In this document: piece by piece, positions 50,733-60,647 of the stretch
How positions within the stretch are numbered: position 1 is the stretch's first letter
Layout of the letters: each line of letters begins with the position of its first letter
NCBI GenBank assembly: GCA_963773765.1
Contig: CAVZCC010000006.1
Location: forward strand, 671,783-735,782
Direction of reading: 5' to 3'
DNA length: 64,000 bases
From: CAVZCC01 sp963773765
GTDB lineage: Bacteria > Actinomycetota > Acidimicrobiia > Acidimicrobiales > Microtrichaceae
Made by a program: the position numbers and the translations under genes
The notes under the pieces: model-generated
What the model saw: only the letters and a program-made list of their open reading frames with translations
What the model was told of the DNA's origin: nothing
The model's database searches: none

Positions 50733-52905
50733 TCCGCCCTTCGACGAATCCCCGGAACCTGATCGCCTTCGATCGTTCATCGCCGACCTCGAGGCTGACG
50801 GTTTCACGCGCACAGACGACCGATCATGGCGAGGCCCGACCCCAGAGTCGCTCCTGGATGGCGGCCACACAACAGCTGGCGAGATGACGATCGTCATCCG
50901 GCCGTCATGGCCGTACCTCCCGCCTCTCCTCAACGTGCCTGGCATTGCGGACTGGCACGCCGACCACGAGCGCCTCTGCATCTGGCAGGCCGAGGACAAC
51001 AGCCAACGGTGGGCGACCAAAACGGGGCTCTACGAGCGAATCGACGAGTGGGTCGAAGACGCAAAGGACGGTTTCGTCGGCGTTGAGAATGCTCGCAATC
51101 CTGAGCTCTACTGGCAGGAATCCACGAACGCCGGGCGCTGTTTCGCGCTTGTCGACCTCGAGCAACTGATTGGCAACGACCGCTCGGATGGACAACATGG
51201 CGAGTTTCACTTCGCAGAGGCGCTCTCGGCCGACGGCCGACCCAGCGGAGGTGTTCTCGAACTCGATCCCGGCACGTTTGATTCGCGGACACGGTTGCCC
51301 CCTTCCGTTACCGACCCTCGCACCGTAAGAGGGCGCTGGTTCTACCGCACCTCGGTCACGCACCCTCCCAGAACGCTCGACGAGCTCAGGTCCTTTCTCA
51401 CCGACAAGCAGCGCGATCGGCTTGGCAAAGACCTTCGCGATCGAACGACCGTGATGTTCGGCATCGTATGGCCCAACAGCGCCGGTCTCGTCGCCACGAT
51501 GCTGCTAACCCACAAGCCGAACGGAGCACCGGAATCCACACGGATCCACGCCCTCGTGATGCTTCGGCCAAAGGGCCGCGAGGCACTCCTGCTTCGAGCA
51601 GGGGCCGATGCGACCACGCTGCAGAGCAAGCGCGTCGCCGTCGTCGGTGTCGGTGCGATCGGCTCGCATATCTGTGACCAACTCGTGAGAGCCGGAATCG
51701 GCCACCTCCGACTTGTCGACTTCGACGCGCTCTGGCCAGTGAATCTCGTCCGCCACGCCGCCCCTCCGGGTACACCCGCCAACACACCGAAGACGACGGT
51801 CCTCCGCGACACCCTCCAGCTCTACCCATGGGTCCAGATCGACGTCCCCGACGACCACGACTCGGGCATCGTGTGGACGATCGGCGGCATTCGAGAAGTT
51901 CTCGAATCAGCTGACCTCACAGTCGATGCGACGGGCCACGCCGGACTCGCCGAACTAATGGCCCGCGTGGCCGCAGATGTCGGCCGCCCCTTCGTGTCCG
52001 CCGCGCTCTTCCGCGGAGGGGCTGTCGCCCGAGTGCGACGGCAGGCCCTGCCGACGGACACGCCAGTCCTGCAGCGTCCGCATCTCGACCCCTACCCGGC
52101 TATACCTCCGCTCGATGAGGAAGCCGAGTACGTCGGGACTGAAACCGGATGTCTCGCCCAAGTCCACAACGCCCCGCCCTCCTCAGTCGCTCATGCGGCG
52201 GTCCTCGCGGTCGAAGTCATTGTCGATCACCTCTCAGGCCGCCACGAACAACCGGACGAGATCATTGAAGTCCTCAGGCAAGGCGACCCACCCTTCAACC
52301 AACTGGGACGCCTCCGACGCACGAACCTTCCGTACACAGTCGACATCACGGAGTCCGCTCAGACAGAGCTGCGCTCCGCGGCCTCCCAGGCCATGCCAAA
52401 CGAGACCGGCGGCGTGCTACTTGGCTGCGGCATCGATGGCCGCGCCGTCGTCGTGAAGGCGCTGGAGGTCTGCGATCCAGACGCGACCGACAGCCACTAC
52501 TGCGTGCCTGAAGGTGCGACGCCTGCTGTCGTCAAGGAAGCCCAGAGACGAGATCCTCGTCTTGGCTACCTCGGCGAGTGGCACAGCCACCCGTCCGGTG
52601 CTCCGCCGAGTTCGCTCGACACCGCGACCATGTTGTCGGTCGCTGCCAGCAGCGACCGCCAGGAGCCGGTTCTCGTTCTGGTATTTCCGAACGAACCGAT
52701 CGCGGACGGGCTTGGGGCGTACGTTGCGACCGACGTTGGCTTGCGGGTCGCGACGATCTGCGCGACCGGAGACCTTCCCTCGATCGATGACGGCAGGGAG
52801 CACGAGGCAGACGAAACCGCAGACCCTCAGCAGCGGCGGATTGAAGCGGTGCCAGTGCTCGGAGCGTCGTCCGAGGTACCGCCAGTCAAGGAGGGCTCGC
52901 TGTGA
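50722..52905 (+). CDS. E2-E1-JAB triple-domain fusion (fused Cap2 and Cap3)
   Basis: The GTG start lies inside the CD-NTase gene; 727 aa. Residues about 50-110 have PYLPPLLNVPG and ERLCIWQAEDN, the prokaryotic E2 Cys. The E1 part has the nucleotide-binding VAVVGVGAIGSHICDQLVRA, then LVDFDALWPVNLVRHA, and a candidate catalytic Cys in GTETGCLAQVHNAP. The C-terminal JAB/JAMM domain has ETGGVLLGCG and HSHPSGAPPSSLD, whose spacing between His pair and Asp is one residue shorter than canonical HxHx7SxxD. In most type II CBASS loci, E1-E2 (Cap2) and JAB (Cap3) are separate proteins. It should prime and reverse conjugation of the CD-NTase. Confidence 0.85.
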   Translation: MIADPPFDESPEPDRLRSFIADLEADGFTRTDDRSWRGPTPESLLDGGHTTAGEMTIVIRPSWPYLPPLLNVPGIADWHADHERLCIWQAEDNSQRWATKTGLYERIDEWVEDAKDGFVGVENARNPELYWQESTNAGRCFALVDLEQLIGNDRSDGQHGEFHFAEALSADGRPSGGVLELDPGTFDSRTRLPPSVTDPRTVRGRWFYRTSVTHPPRTLDELRSFLTDKQRDRLGKDLRDRTTVMFGIVWPNSAGLVATMLLTHKPNGAPESTRIHALVMLRPKGREALLLRAGADATTLQSKRVAVVGVGAIGSHICDQLVRAGIGHLRLVDFDALWPVNLVRHAAPPGTPANTPKTTVLRDTLQLYPWVQIDVPDDHDSGIVWTIGGIREVLESADLTVDATGHAGLAELMARVAADVGRPFVSAALFRGGAVARVRRQALPTDTPVLQRPHLDPYPAIPPLDEEAEYVGTETGCLAQVHNAPPSSVAHAAVLAVEVIVDHLSGRHEQPDEIIEVLRQGDPPFNQLGRLRRTNLPYTVDITESAQTELRSAASQAMPNETGGVLLGCGIDGRAVVVKALEVCDPDATDSHYCVPEGATPAVVKEAQRRDPRLGYLGEWHSHPSGAPPSSLDTATMLSVAASSDRQEPVLVLVFPNEPIADGLGAYVATDVGLRVATICATGDLPSIDDGREHEADETADPQQRRIEAVPVLGASSEVPPVKEGSL

Positions 52906-54356
52906 CGCTCACCCCACGTGCTGCGGCCATTCGCGGAGACGACTACCAACACGCCATCGGCTGGTTCTGGGCGTGCGAGATGCTGCGCGACCCCGACATC
53001 GAGACTGTGACGATCGAGGACCCCGCCGGCGGATCCTTCGATGACGTCCTTGTCCGCCGACGAGAGGGGGCCAACACGTGCATCCAGGCCAAGAGCTCCA
53101 ACTACGGCAACGTTGTTGTCGACAACGAATGGCTCGTGACCGCAGCCACCACCAAGGGGCGCAGCCCCCTCCAACACTTCCACGACACCTACGTCACGCT
53201 TGCCGCTGCCGAGCAGCCCTTCCTGCTCGAGTTCTGGACCAACCGCGGGTTCGACCATGAGAACCCGCTGCTCGGAAAGCTCCTCGACCAGAAGTCCGAC
53301 CATATCGATACGGCCCAGATGCTGGCGGCCGGAGCAAGGTCCGCTGTCGGCAAAGAACGGGACAGCTGGGCAGAACATCTCCGGATCACCACCCACGAAC
53401 TCGCCGAGTTCCTCGATGCCATCGCCTGGAAGCAGACCGGCTCCGAGATTGACTGGCGTCGACAAGCGAAACCGCTGATGGAACTTGCGGGACTCCGAGC
53501 CGACGACGACGCCGTGACCATCGGTATCAGCATGGCTCGGCGATGGGTCACTGACGGAGCCGGGCCTCGTTCGGCGAACGACGTCCGGGCCGAGGCAGCA
53601 GCGAACAACCTGCTGGCTCTCACCGGCACCCTCCTTCTGGCAGTCCACGGAATCGACACAGACCCGACGCCTACCACCCCCAACGTGACTCTCGACTTCG
53701 TCGATCTCTACGACGGCGAAGACCCATTCAGCAGGAAGCTCCTCAAGGACGAAGCGCTGTGGGCCACCGTGATCCTGCCCTCGTTCAACGCCGCGGCGAG
53801 AACCTTGGCGTCATACCGGGTCAGAAACGTCCACGTCGCCGGCTCGCTGCGCCACCCGATGTGGTTCGCCGCCGGGCGAGCACTTCCTGAAGTGAAAAAG
53901 TGGGTCGTGTCCTTGGACCAGGTCGGTGCCGAGTGGCGGACGGACGCGCAACCAGAGGATGTGACACCTCGGACGCTGGCGAGCATCGACATCAACGCCG
54001 GCGGTGATCTCGCGTTCGCGGTAGGACTCACGGGAGACCCAACCGAGGATGTCGAGCGATGCATCCGGGCGAATTCGCTGCCGGTCGGTCGGCTGCTCGT
54101 GATCGGTCCAGAGGGCAAACCCGCTCGCGACTCTGTGCCGTCGGACGCATGGGCGATGGGCTGGACACGGGCAGCTCGGGACGTCATCAGGAAAGAGGCG
54201 GCGTCCACGAATGCGCGGCTCATCCACTTGTTCATGCTGTGCCCGGCCGGCATTGCCTTGATGCTTGGGCACCAATGGAACGTGATGCCCGATACGACGA
54301 TCTACGAGTTCGACGCAGGGACCTATCGCCCCACGATCACGTTCCCGGGCTCATAG
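52902..54356 (+). CDS. cap4: Cap4-like CBASS effector: DNA endonuclease with SAVED sensor
   Basis: The GTG overlaps the previous stop (GTGA); 484 aa. The N-terminal nuclease of the DUF4297/Mrr type has RGDDYQHAIG and a PD-(D/E)xK core with D47-D48 in GGSFDDVLVRR and QAK at 62-64. The C-terminal about 230 residues are a SAVED domain with HVAGSLRHPMWFAAGRALPE and LIHLFMLCPAGIALMLGHQW, then TTIYEFDAG. Cap4 is activated by a cyclic trinucleotide and degrades DNA without clear sequence specificity. Its stop overlaps the 3' end of the convergent PIN-like gene. Confidence 0.85.
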   Translation: MTLTPRAAAIRGDDYQHAIGWFWACEMLRDPDIETVTIEDPAGGSFDDVLVRRREGANTCIQAKSSNYGNVVVDNEWLVTAATTKGRSPLQHFHDTYVTLAAAEQPFLLEFWTNRGFDHENPLLGKLLDQKSDHIDTAQMLAAGARSAVGKERDSWAEHLRITTHELAEFLDAIAWKQTGSEIDWRRQAKPLMELAGLRADDDAVTIGISMARRWVTDGAGPRSANDVRAEAAANNLLALTGTLLLAVHGIDTDPTPTTPNVTLDFVDLYDGEDPFSRKLLKDEALWATVILPSFNAAARTLASYRVRNVHVAGSLRHPMWFAAGRALPEVKKWVVSLDQVGAEWRTDAQPEDVTPRTLASIDINAGGDLAFAVGLTGDPTEDVERCIRANSLPVGRLLVIGPEGKPARDSVPSDAWAMGWTRAARDVIRKEAASTNARLIHLFMLCPAGIALMLGHQWNVMPDTTIYEFDAGTYRPTITFPGS

Positions 54357-55175
54357 GGCGACGAACTCGGTGAGGTCGACGCACCGGAAGGGTAGAGAGC
54401 GGCAACTCATCAACTGGATCGTCCGTTGAAGCTCCCGATCGTTCGTCACGAAGAGATCCACGTACGGTCCACTAGCAACGTGATGCGCGTCCGCAAGGTC
54501 TGACCGCTGGATCTTGCGCCCTTCGCCGAGCGTGGCTGGAATGCGAGCGAGGCGACAGGCAGTGAACATCCACGACGAGGGAAATCGCGTCGGACCGCAG
54601 TCTTCACCTACCTCGATCGCGTAGTGCCCACGGGTGTTCCCCGCCTCGGCAACTGCCCTGACCCAGTCGTCGATATCGAACGCCATGTACCAGTCGCGAA
54701 GGCGCTGTGGCTTCGTGCTCTCACCGGCCGCTTCGAGTTCACGCTTCAGCTCTGCCCGTACGACCTCCTCCTGTTCCTTGAAGTCGACCCCCTCGGTGTG
54801 GACGTCGTTCGCGATCTCGAGCACGGTCCGGCGCTTCATCGCATTCGATTCGGCGTCGCGGCGAAGTTGACGGTTGGCAAACCGGTTGCCCGCAGGGAGG
54901 AGGCCGCCAGTGAGCGCCTCGCGAATGTGGCGTTGATCGAGCGGCAGGAGCAGCCGGTGCCCGACGAGGTCGAAGAACATCGTTACCATCCGCTTGTACT
55001 TCGTGGCGTTGTGTTGTCCGGCACCCATGAGTTCCTGCAGCACGTCGAAGGTGCCGACGACCTCGTGGCGGCGTGCGGCGGCGACGAGTTGTTCCGTACG
55101 CACACCAGCCGCCGGGCTCGAGCCCGGTTCAACCAGGTAGTTCCAAACCTGCGTGTCGAGAAGGACCGTCGCCAT
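54351..55175 (-). CDS. PIN-like domain protein
   Basis: This intact gene encodes 274 aa. The N-terminus MATVLLDTQVWNYLVEPG and the C-terminal DLADAHHVASGPYVDLFVTN followed by DRELQRT are typical acidic motifs of PIN-domain ribonucleases (first Asp at residue 7, later Asp pair near 230-245). A long charged helix (EQEEVVRAELKRELEAAGES) is inserted. Its last six bases overlap the end of the Cap4 gene in opposite orientation. No antitoxin-like gene is adjacent, so it is more likely an accessory or stand-alone nuclease. The 55176-55301 gap holds no gene. Confidence 0.65.
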   Translation of the reverse strand: MATVLLDTQVWNYLVEPGSSPAAGVRTEQLVAAARRHEVVGTFDVLQELMGAGQHNATKYKRMVTMFFDLVGHRLLLPLDQRHIREALTGGLLPAGNRFANRQLRRDAESNAMKRRTVLEIANDVHTEGVDFKEQEEVVRAELKRELEAAGESTKPQRLRDWYMAFDIDDWVRAVAEAGNTRGHYAIEVGEDCGPTRFPSSWMFTACRLARIPATLGEGRKIQRSDLADAHHVASGPYVDLFVTNDRELQRTIQLMSCRSLPFRCVDLTEFVAL

Positions 55176-55301
55176 GTCGCTCAGCGTACGAACGGCCGGC
55201 AGGCGACTTCCGCGGGTTTCTCGTTCCTAGCCACCGACCGCCCGCCAGTGGGTAGTCGCCGTTCGCGTAGTTCCGCCGGATACCTTCCTCAGGGAAGGTG
55301 A

Positions 55302-56333
55302 CTAGGGGGCATCGGCGATGGCGGTGGCGATGGGCTTCCAGCGGGCGAGGCTTTGGGGGTCCTCGGTCCAGGCGATGGCGCCGAAATAGTTGACGACTCG
55401 GGTCGCGAGGCCGGCGTAGCGGTCGGCGATGCCGTCGGCGATGGTGTCCCAGGTGCCTTCGATGGTGAAGTGGCGGAGGATGTCGTCGGTGATGATGGTT
55501 GCCATGCCGGCGATGTCGCCGGCCTTCTGGCGTTCGCGCAGGGCAACGGTGGTGCCGGGATGGTCGAGTTGTTCGAAGATGAACGCGTAGTTGGGTGTGG
55601 ATCCGTAGAAGGCGACTTGCATGCGGGCGAGCTCGCGCCATCGGGCCCGGTCGGTGTCGGTGTCGCCGACGACGAGGAACGCGGGGACGATGATCTCGAA
55701 GTCGTCGAGGCGCCGTCCCGCTCGTCGGGCACCTTCGGCGAGTTGTGGTGCGACGGTGTCGGCGAGGTAAGTGCGGGTGTTGAGGGGGTGGATGTGGACA
55801 CCGTCGGCTTGCTCGCCAGCGAGGCGCAGCATCCACGGGTTGACCGCGGCGATGTCGATGGGTGGGTCTGGCGCGTCGATGGGGCCGGGTGACCACATGG
55901 CGGGCAGGAGGGAGATGTCGTAGTAGGCGCCGTGGTGGTCGGGGGCGCCGCCGCTGCGGAAGGCTTCGAAGCAGGACCGTACGGCGAGGACGTAGTCGCG
56001 CAGGCGTGGTCCGGGAGGGTCGAAGGATGTGCTGTAGCGGCGTTCGATGTGGGCTCGGACCTGGGTTCCCAGCCCGAGGCGGAACCGGCCGCCAGTGGCA
56101 TCGGCGAGCTCCCACGCAGTTTGAGCAGTGACCATGGGGCTGCGTGGGAACGCGACCGCGATGCCGGTGAGGATGTCGATGTCGGCGGCGAGCGCGGCAG
56201 CCGCGCAGGATAGGTAGGCGGTGCGGCCGGCTTCGGTGATCACGAGGCCGCTGTGGCCGCTGTCGGCGGCGTGGCGGGCGAGTTGTTGGACGACGTGGAG
56301 TGGGAGACCGCCGGTCATGATGTCGAGCTTCAC
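55302..56333 (-). CDS. LLM-family F420-dependent oxidoreductase
   Basis: This intact gene encodes 343 aa from a GTG start (KLDIMTGGLPLHVVQQLARH). It is a luciferase-like TIM barrel with LVITEAGRTAYLSCAAAALA, LTGIAVAFPRSPMVTAQTAW, RFRLGLGTQVRAHIERRY and the C-terminal PQSLARWKPIATAIADAP. Such enzymes use the deazaflavin F420 as cofactor and occur widely in actinobacterial degradation clusters. It lies 8 bases from the P450 gene on the same strand, so co-transcription is likely. Substrate unknown. Confidence 0.75.
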   Translation of the reverse strand: MKLDIMTGGLPLHVVQQLARHAADSGHSGLVITEAGRTAYLSCAAAALAADIDILTGIAVAFPRSPMVTAQTAWELADATGGRFRLGLGTQVRAHIERRYSTSFDPPGPRLRDYVLAVRSCFEAFRSGGAPDHHGAYYDISLLPAMWSPGPIDAPDPPIDIAAVNPWMLRLAGEQADGVHIHPLNTRTYLADTVAPQLAEGARRAGRRLDDFEIIVPAFLVVGDTDTDRARWRELARMQVAFYGSTPNYAFIFEQLDHPGTTVALRERQKAGDIAGMATIITDDILRHFTIEGTWDTIADGIADRYAGLATRVVNYFGAIAWTEDPQSLARWKPIATAIADAP

Positions 56334-56341
56334 GGCGTGTC

Positions 56342-57542
56342 CTATGCGGGAGGGAACCGAGAGGGAAGGGTGCGGGGACCGCGCACTTGGCCAGCGGACC
56401 AGGTGACGGCGTCGGGGTCGGTGAGCGTGAAGTCTGGGATGCGGCGCAGCCAGGTTTGGATGGTCACTCGCAGTTCCATGCGGGCGAGGTTGGAGCCCAG
56501 GCAGCGGTGGATCCCGACTCCGAACGCGAAGTGTCGGTTGATTTCGCGGTCGAGGATCACGCTGTCGGGTTCGTCGAAGACGGCGGGGTCGCGGTTTCCG
56601 GATGGGAAGGGGAGCAGGACCCGGTCGCCCGTGTGCATGGGGCAGCCGCCGATGACGGTGTCCTCGATGACCTCGCGTGCCATGGTGACGGGTGCGAACA
56701 CCCGCAGGAACTCCTCGGTGGCGGAGTGGATGAGGTCGGGCTCTTCGATGAGGCGGCGTCGGTCGTCGGGGTGGGTGGCGAGGTGGAGGAGCGATGCCCC
56801 GATCGCGGACCAGGTGGTGTCGATGCCGGCGAGGAGCAGGAGGATGCACACGCCGAGGATCTCGGGGTCTTCGAGGGCGCGGCCGTCAGGCATGCGGGCG
56901 TCGAGGAGGTGGGTGATGATGTCGTCGCGGGGTTGCGCGGTGATCTTCGACGTGGCCGGCGAGGTACCCGCCGATCTCGAAGATGGCGTCGAAGGTGGTC
57001 TCCTCAGCGAGCGGGCTCTCTTCGATGAGACGGTGGATCCAGTCCCGGAACCGGGCGTGGTCGCTGTCGGGGATCCCGAGCATTCGGGTGATGACCTTGA
57101 TGGGGACGTGCTGGGCGTAGTCCGCAGCGGCGTCGCATTCCCCGCGTTCGATGAACCCGTCGATGAGATCGTTGGCCATCGTCTCGGTGATGGGCTCATA
57201 GGCGGCCACGACAGCGGGGGAGAACACCGGCAGCAGGAGCCGGCGGATGTCGGTGTGGTACGGGGGGTCCTCGGTGATGGGCGGTGCGTGGAACCCGAGG
57301 TCGGTGGGAGATTCGGCCCGGTCGGTGACCAGGATCGTGCGGGACGAGAACCGCTGGTGGTCGTGGGCGATGGCGGCGAGGTCCTCGTAGCGAGTGGGGA
57401 TCCACACGCCGTGGTACCGGTCGGTGTGCGCTACGGGGCATTCGTCGCGTAGTCGGCTGTAGATGGTGTGGGGGTCCTTGACGAACTCGGAGTCGAGGTG
57501 ATCGAAGTCGGTTGCCCAATCGGTCACTGGGGGTCGGTTCAT
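56342..57542 (-). CDS. Cytochrome P450; one frameshift
   Basis: About 400 codons. The N-terminus MNRPPVTDWATDFDHLDSEF leads to FSPAVVAAYEPITETMANDL. The I-helix oxygen-binding motif is LLLAGIDTTWSAIGASLL. The K-helix motif is EEFLRVFAPVTMAREVIE. The heme-binding loop is FAFGVGIHRCLGSNLARMEL, with Cys as the axial ligand. A single shift near 56950 divides it. Bacterial class I P450s take electrons from a ferredoxin; one is encoded 14 bases upstream on the same strand. Confidence 0.8.
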
Positions 57543-57555
57543 GGTGGCTCCGGGT

Positions 57556-57752
57556 TCAGTCGTCGAGTCGGATGGCGTGTTCGGGGCAGTTCGCCGCGGC
57601 GGCGAGATGCGCGTGGGTTCGTCGCCGGGGCTGAGGTCGCCGGCGGCGCTGGCAGTGGCGTATCCGAGGTCGTCGATGTCGAACAGATCGGGGGCGAGCG
57701 TGTGGCAGCGGTTGTGCCCCTGGCAGCGGTCGGTGTCGACGGTGATCTTCAT
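57556..57752 (-). CDS. 3Fe-4S type ferredoxin; one frameshift
   Basis: About 65 residues: MKITVDTDRCQGHNRCHTLA, PDLFDIDDLGYATA, then after a shift near 57610 LAAAANCPEHAIRLDD. The Cys pattern C-x5-C ... CP with His in place of the middle Cys is that of P450-partner ferredoxins with a 3Fe-4S centre. The ATG overlaps the stop of the upstream gene (ATGA). It should donate electrons to the P450 encoded immediately downstream. Confidence 0.75.
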
Positions 57753-58835
57753 GCCTGCGCTGCGGCGGATTCGGTGGCGAGGGCGTCGAAGTCCGCGGTG
57801 AGGTGTTCGCTGTCGGGGTGGGCGGCGAGCTCGGCACGGACCTGGGCGAGGCGAAAGTCGAGGATCCGGTCGAAGCGGGCGCCGGTTTGGTTGTCGAGCG
57901 CGGCTCGACAGGCGGCGACCACGAGGTCGGCGCCGGCCACGGTGCCGCCGTTGGTGGTGCGCACGGTCATGGTGGCGAGTTCCGCGAGTCCGCACTGGAG
58001 GTAGGCGACGTGGATGTCTTCGTCGGTGCGGATGTGGTCGATCGTGGCCCGGGCGAACTCGGCGTCCGCGCTGCAGGTCGGGTCCCCGAGCACGTCGGAT
58101 GCCCACGCGAACGTGTGGTAGGCGAGCAGCTCGATGACGAGGATCTGGACCATCGCCCGCACCAGGAGCTGGAGCTCGGGGGCGACGTCGTCGCGCAGCC
58201 CCTCGAGCATGCCGCCCACCGTGATGGCCTCAGGAGATGGTTTGGCGGGACCTTCGTAGCCGGGTGGCGGTGCGATGGGCAGGTTCTCGAACATGTCCAT
58301 GCTGATCGGCGGGTCCGACAGGGCGGCGTCGCGCACCGCGAACCACATCTGGTCGTGCCCGGCTTCGTCACCGCGGCCCGCCTCGTCGTTTCCGTGGGCC
58401 TCGAGAAGCCCGGCGAAGAGGTGCCCGAGGCAGGTGCCGTCGATCGGTTCGACGATGAAGCTCTGGAGGTCCATCGGAGGAATGAGCTTGATCCCGTCGT
58501 TGCCGAACCCCTCGACGACGCCGACGAGCGTCAGGATCCGGGTCATGGCACCCGCAGCGCCGTTGCGGAGCAGCATCTTGGCCTGTTCGGTGTTGGGCAC
58601 GAACGCCCGGCCCACGGCCTCGGGTTCGATGACCCGGCTGGGATGGCCACCGGCTTCGAGCTGGCCAGCCCAGGCGGCGATCGCGGGAATGCGGTGCACC
58701 GATCGGGGCGGCAGGTAGGTGCCGTCGGCGGCGTAGCCGCCATGGAGGAGCACGCCGTTTCGTTCGATCCGGGTCGCATAGTCCGGATCAGTGAGGATCT
58801 CGTCGCGGCGAGTAGTGCAGCCGGGCAGTTGTCAT
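57749..58835 (-). CDS. Ferritin-like helical protein of unknown function; one frameshift
   Basis: About 362 codons. The ATG overlaps the TetR stop (ATGA). A shift near 58800 joins MTTARLHYS to the frame EILTDPDYATRIERNGVLLH. The C-terminal half is helical with VRAMVQILVIELLAYHTFAW and ATIDHIRTDEDIHVAYLQCG, an E-x-x-H and D-E-D-x-H arrangement suggesting a diiron ferritin-like bundle. The family is not recognised. The position between TetR and ferredoxin suggests a role in the same oxidative pathway. Confidence 0.55.
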
Positions 58836-59433
58836 CGTTCTTCTTCCTTGGGTGTCGCGCGAAGACCTGGCGCAGGATCAAGGTCGTCGAGTTGGGTAGC
58901 CAGGACGGGGGGGTCGACGGGTTGACCGACGACGACGTGGTGGAGGCCGACCATCGTCACCGCCCCGAAGATCGCCGACGCGGTCATCTCGTGGCCGCTG
59001 GCTCGCATGGACCCGTCGCGTTCGCCGCGTGAGGACCTTGCCCAGCGGCTCGTGGAACGCCGCCCAGATCGCGTCGGCGAGGTGGGGGATGCGGGTGATG
59101 CGCCCAGTTCGGTGAGCAGCACGGTGCAGAGTTGGGTGTGATCGGCGAACAGCTGCAGGTAGGCGGCGATGACGTGGCGGAGCCGGTCGTGGCGGCCGGG
59201 CTCGTCCCGGTCGACGATTCCTCCGATTTCGATGGACAGGTCACGCAACAGGCGTTGGAGCAGCCAGGCGAGGATCTCCTCTTTGGGGACGAGAAGTGGT
59301 AGTAGAGGGTTGGTCGAGGCACCCCGGTTGCCTCGACGATGTCTTCCATGCGGGTCCCTGTCGAGGCCCCGCGCCGCGAACACGGCGGCGGCCTCGGGAG
59401 CGCTTCGGCGATGCTGTCGGAGACCTCTCTCAT
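58832..59433 (-). CDS. TetR/AcrR-family transcriptional regulator; frameshifted
   Basis: About 200 codons with at least three shifts. The N-terminal HTH reads RMEDIVEATGVPRPTLYYHF. The ligand-binding half has ILAWLLQRLLRDLSIEIGGI, HVIAAYLQLFADHTQLCTVL, RIPHLADAIWAAFHEPLGKV and ASAIFGAVTMVGLHHVVVGQ. The ATG overlaps the end of the upstream P450. It probably represses the cluster through the tandem palindrome at 61732-61758. Confidence 0.7.
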
Positions 59434-60647
59434 GGCGCTGCTGGTCGACGGAGTGATTCGGACGTGGAGGTGGTTCACGCCTCGCAGGATCAGGGTGCCC
59501 CGCCAGTCGGGGGCGTCGTCGAGCGACTCGATGTCCGCGGTCCGGCGAACGAGCCGCTCGAACACGATTCGTCCCTCGAGGCGAGCGCGTTGGCGCCCAG
59601 GCAGTAGTGGATGCCGGCGGCGAAGCTCAGCGGGTGGTTCGGGTTGGCGGGTCACGTCGAAGCGTTCGGGATCGTCATCGGACTCTGCTGGTTGCGTATC
59701 TGCTGCCCGAGGAACGTGACCACCGTCTCGCCGGCGCCGACGCGGTGACCGTCGATCTCGATAGGTTCGAACGTGGTGCGGGCATCGACCTGCACCGGGG
59801 TTTTGAAGCGCAGCATCTCCTCGACGGCGGACCCGACGAGGTCGGGTTCTCGGCCCGCAAGCGGGCGAACTGGTACGGGTTGCGGAGCAGGCACAGCAGC
59901 CCGTTGCCGATCAGATTGGCGGTGGTCTCGAAGCCTGCTGCGAACAACAGGATCAGCGTGGCCACCATCTCGTCCTCGCTCAGACGATCCTCGCCGTCGT
60001 GGGCGGCGATCAACGTGGTAGACGAGGTCGTGTTCGAGGCTGGCTCGTCGGCGCTTGATCAGCGAACGGAAGAAAGTCGTCCATGATCGCCATGGCGTGC
60101 TCGGCTTCGTCGATCTGCTCGGCGGTGACGCCGGGCTCGAGTGCAGCCTGGTGGCTGGCCGGCACCAAGGTGCGGAACTGGTCACGGTCCGACGGCGGCA
60201 CCCCACCAGCTCACCGATGACCTGCACCGGGAGCCGGAACGCCAACGCTTCTCCATGACATCGACATCGCCCTCGACGGCCATTCGATCGACGATCACGT
60301 CGGCCATATGGCCCACGTGGGCTTCGAGGTTCTGCATGCGTCTGCGCCGACCCGTGCGGCACCAGGCCCCGGAGGCGGGTGTGGTCCGGCGGGTCGACGA
60401 AGATCGAGTCGCCCATGACCGTCTGCTGGGCGGGGCGGCAACCCCGGGTTGAACAGCGCCCTGATGATCGTCGTCGAGGTCGCCCTTGCCCAGGCGCGGG
60501 CTCGCAGTACCGCGTTGCAGTCCGCCGATTCCGGGTCAGGAACCACACCGCGCCCAGATCGCTGCGGTGCACTGGAGCCACGTCGCGGAGCTGGCGGTAC
60601 CTCGGGTAGGGGTCGGCCCGCCCCTCGGGCGTCAACAACGTCTCCAT
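59430..60647 (-). CDS. Second cytochrome P450; heavily frameshifted
   Basis: About 406 codons. METLLTPEGRADPYPRYRQL begins it. IFVDPPDHTRLRGLV is the C-helix region, LAFRLPVQVIGELVG follows, then ATLILLFAAGFETTANLIGN (I-helix motif), VEEMLRFKTPVQVDARTTFE (K-helix) and the heme loop FAAGIHYCLGAN with LEGRIVFERLVRRTADIESL. Shifts fall near 60480, 60380, 60240, 60010, 59660 and 59600. It is not clear whether it is functional or damaged by sequencing error. Translationally coupled on both sides. Confidence 0.65.

Noticed and set aside
54351..55175. Toxin-antitoxin pair
   Set aside because: No small antitoxin gene lies next to the PIN-like gene, and 274 aa is long for a VapC toxin.
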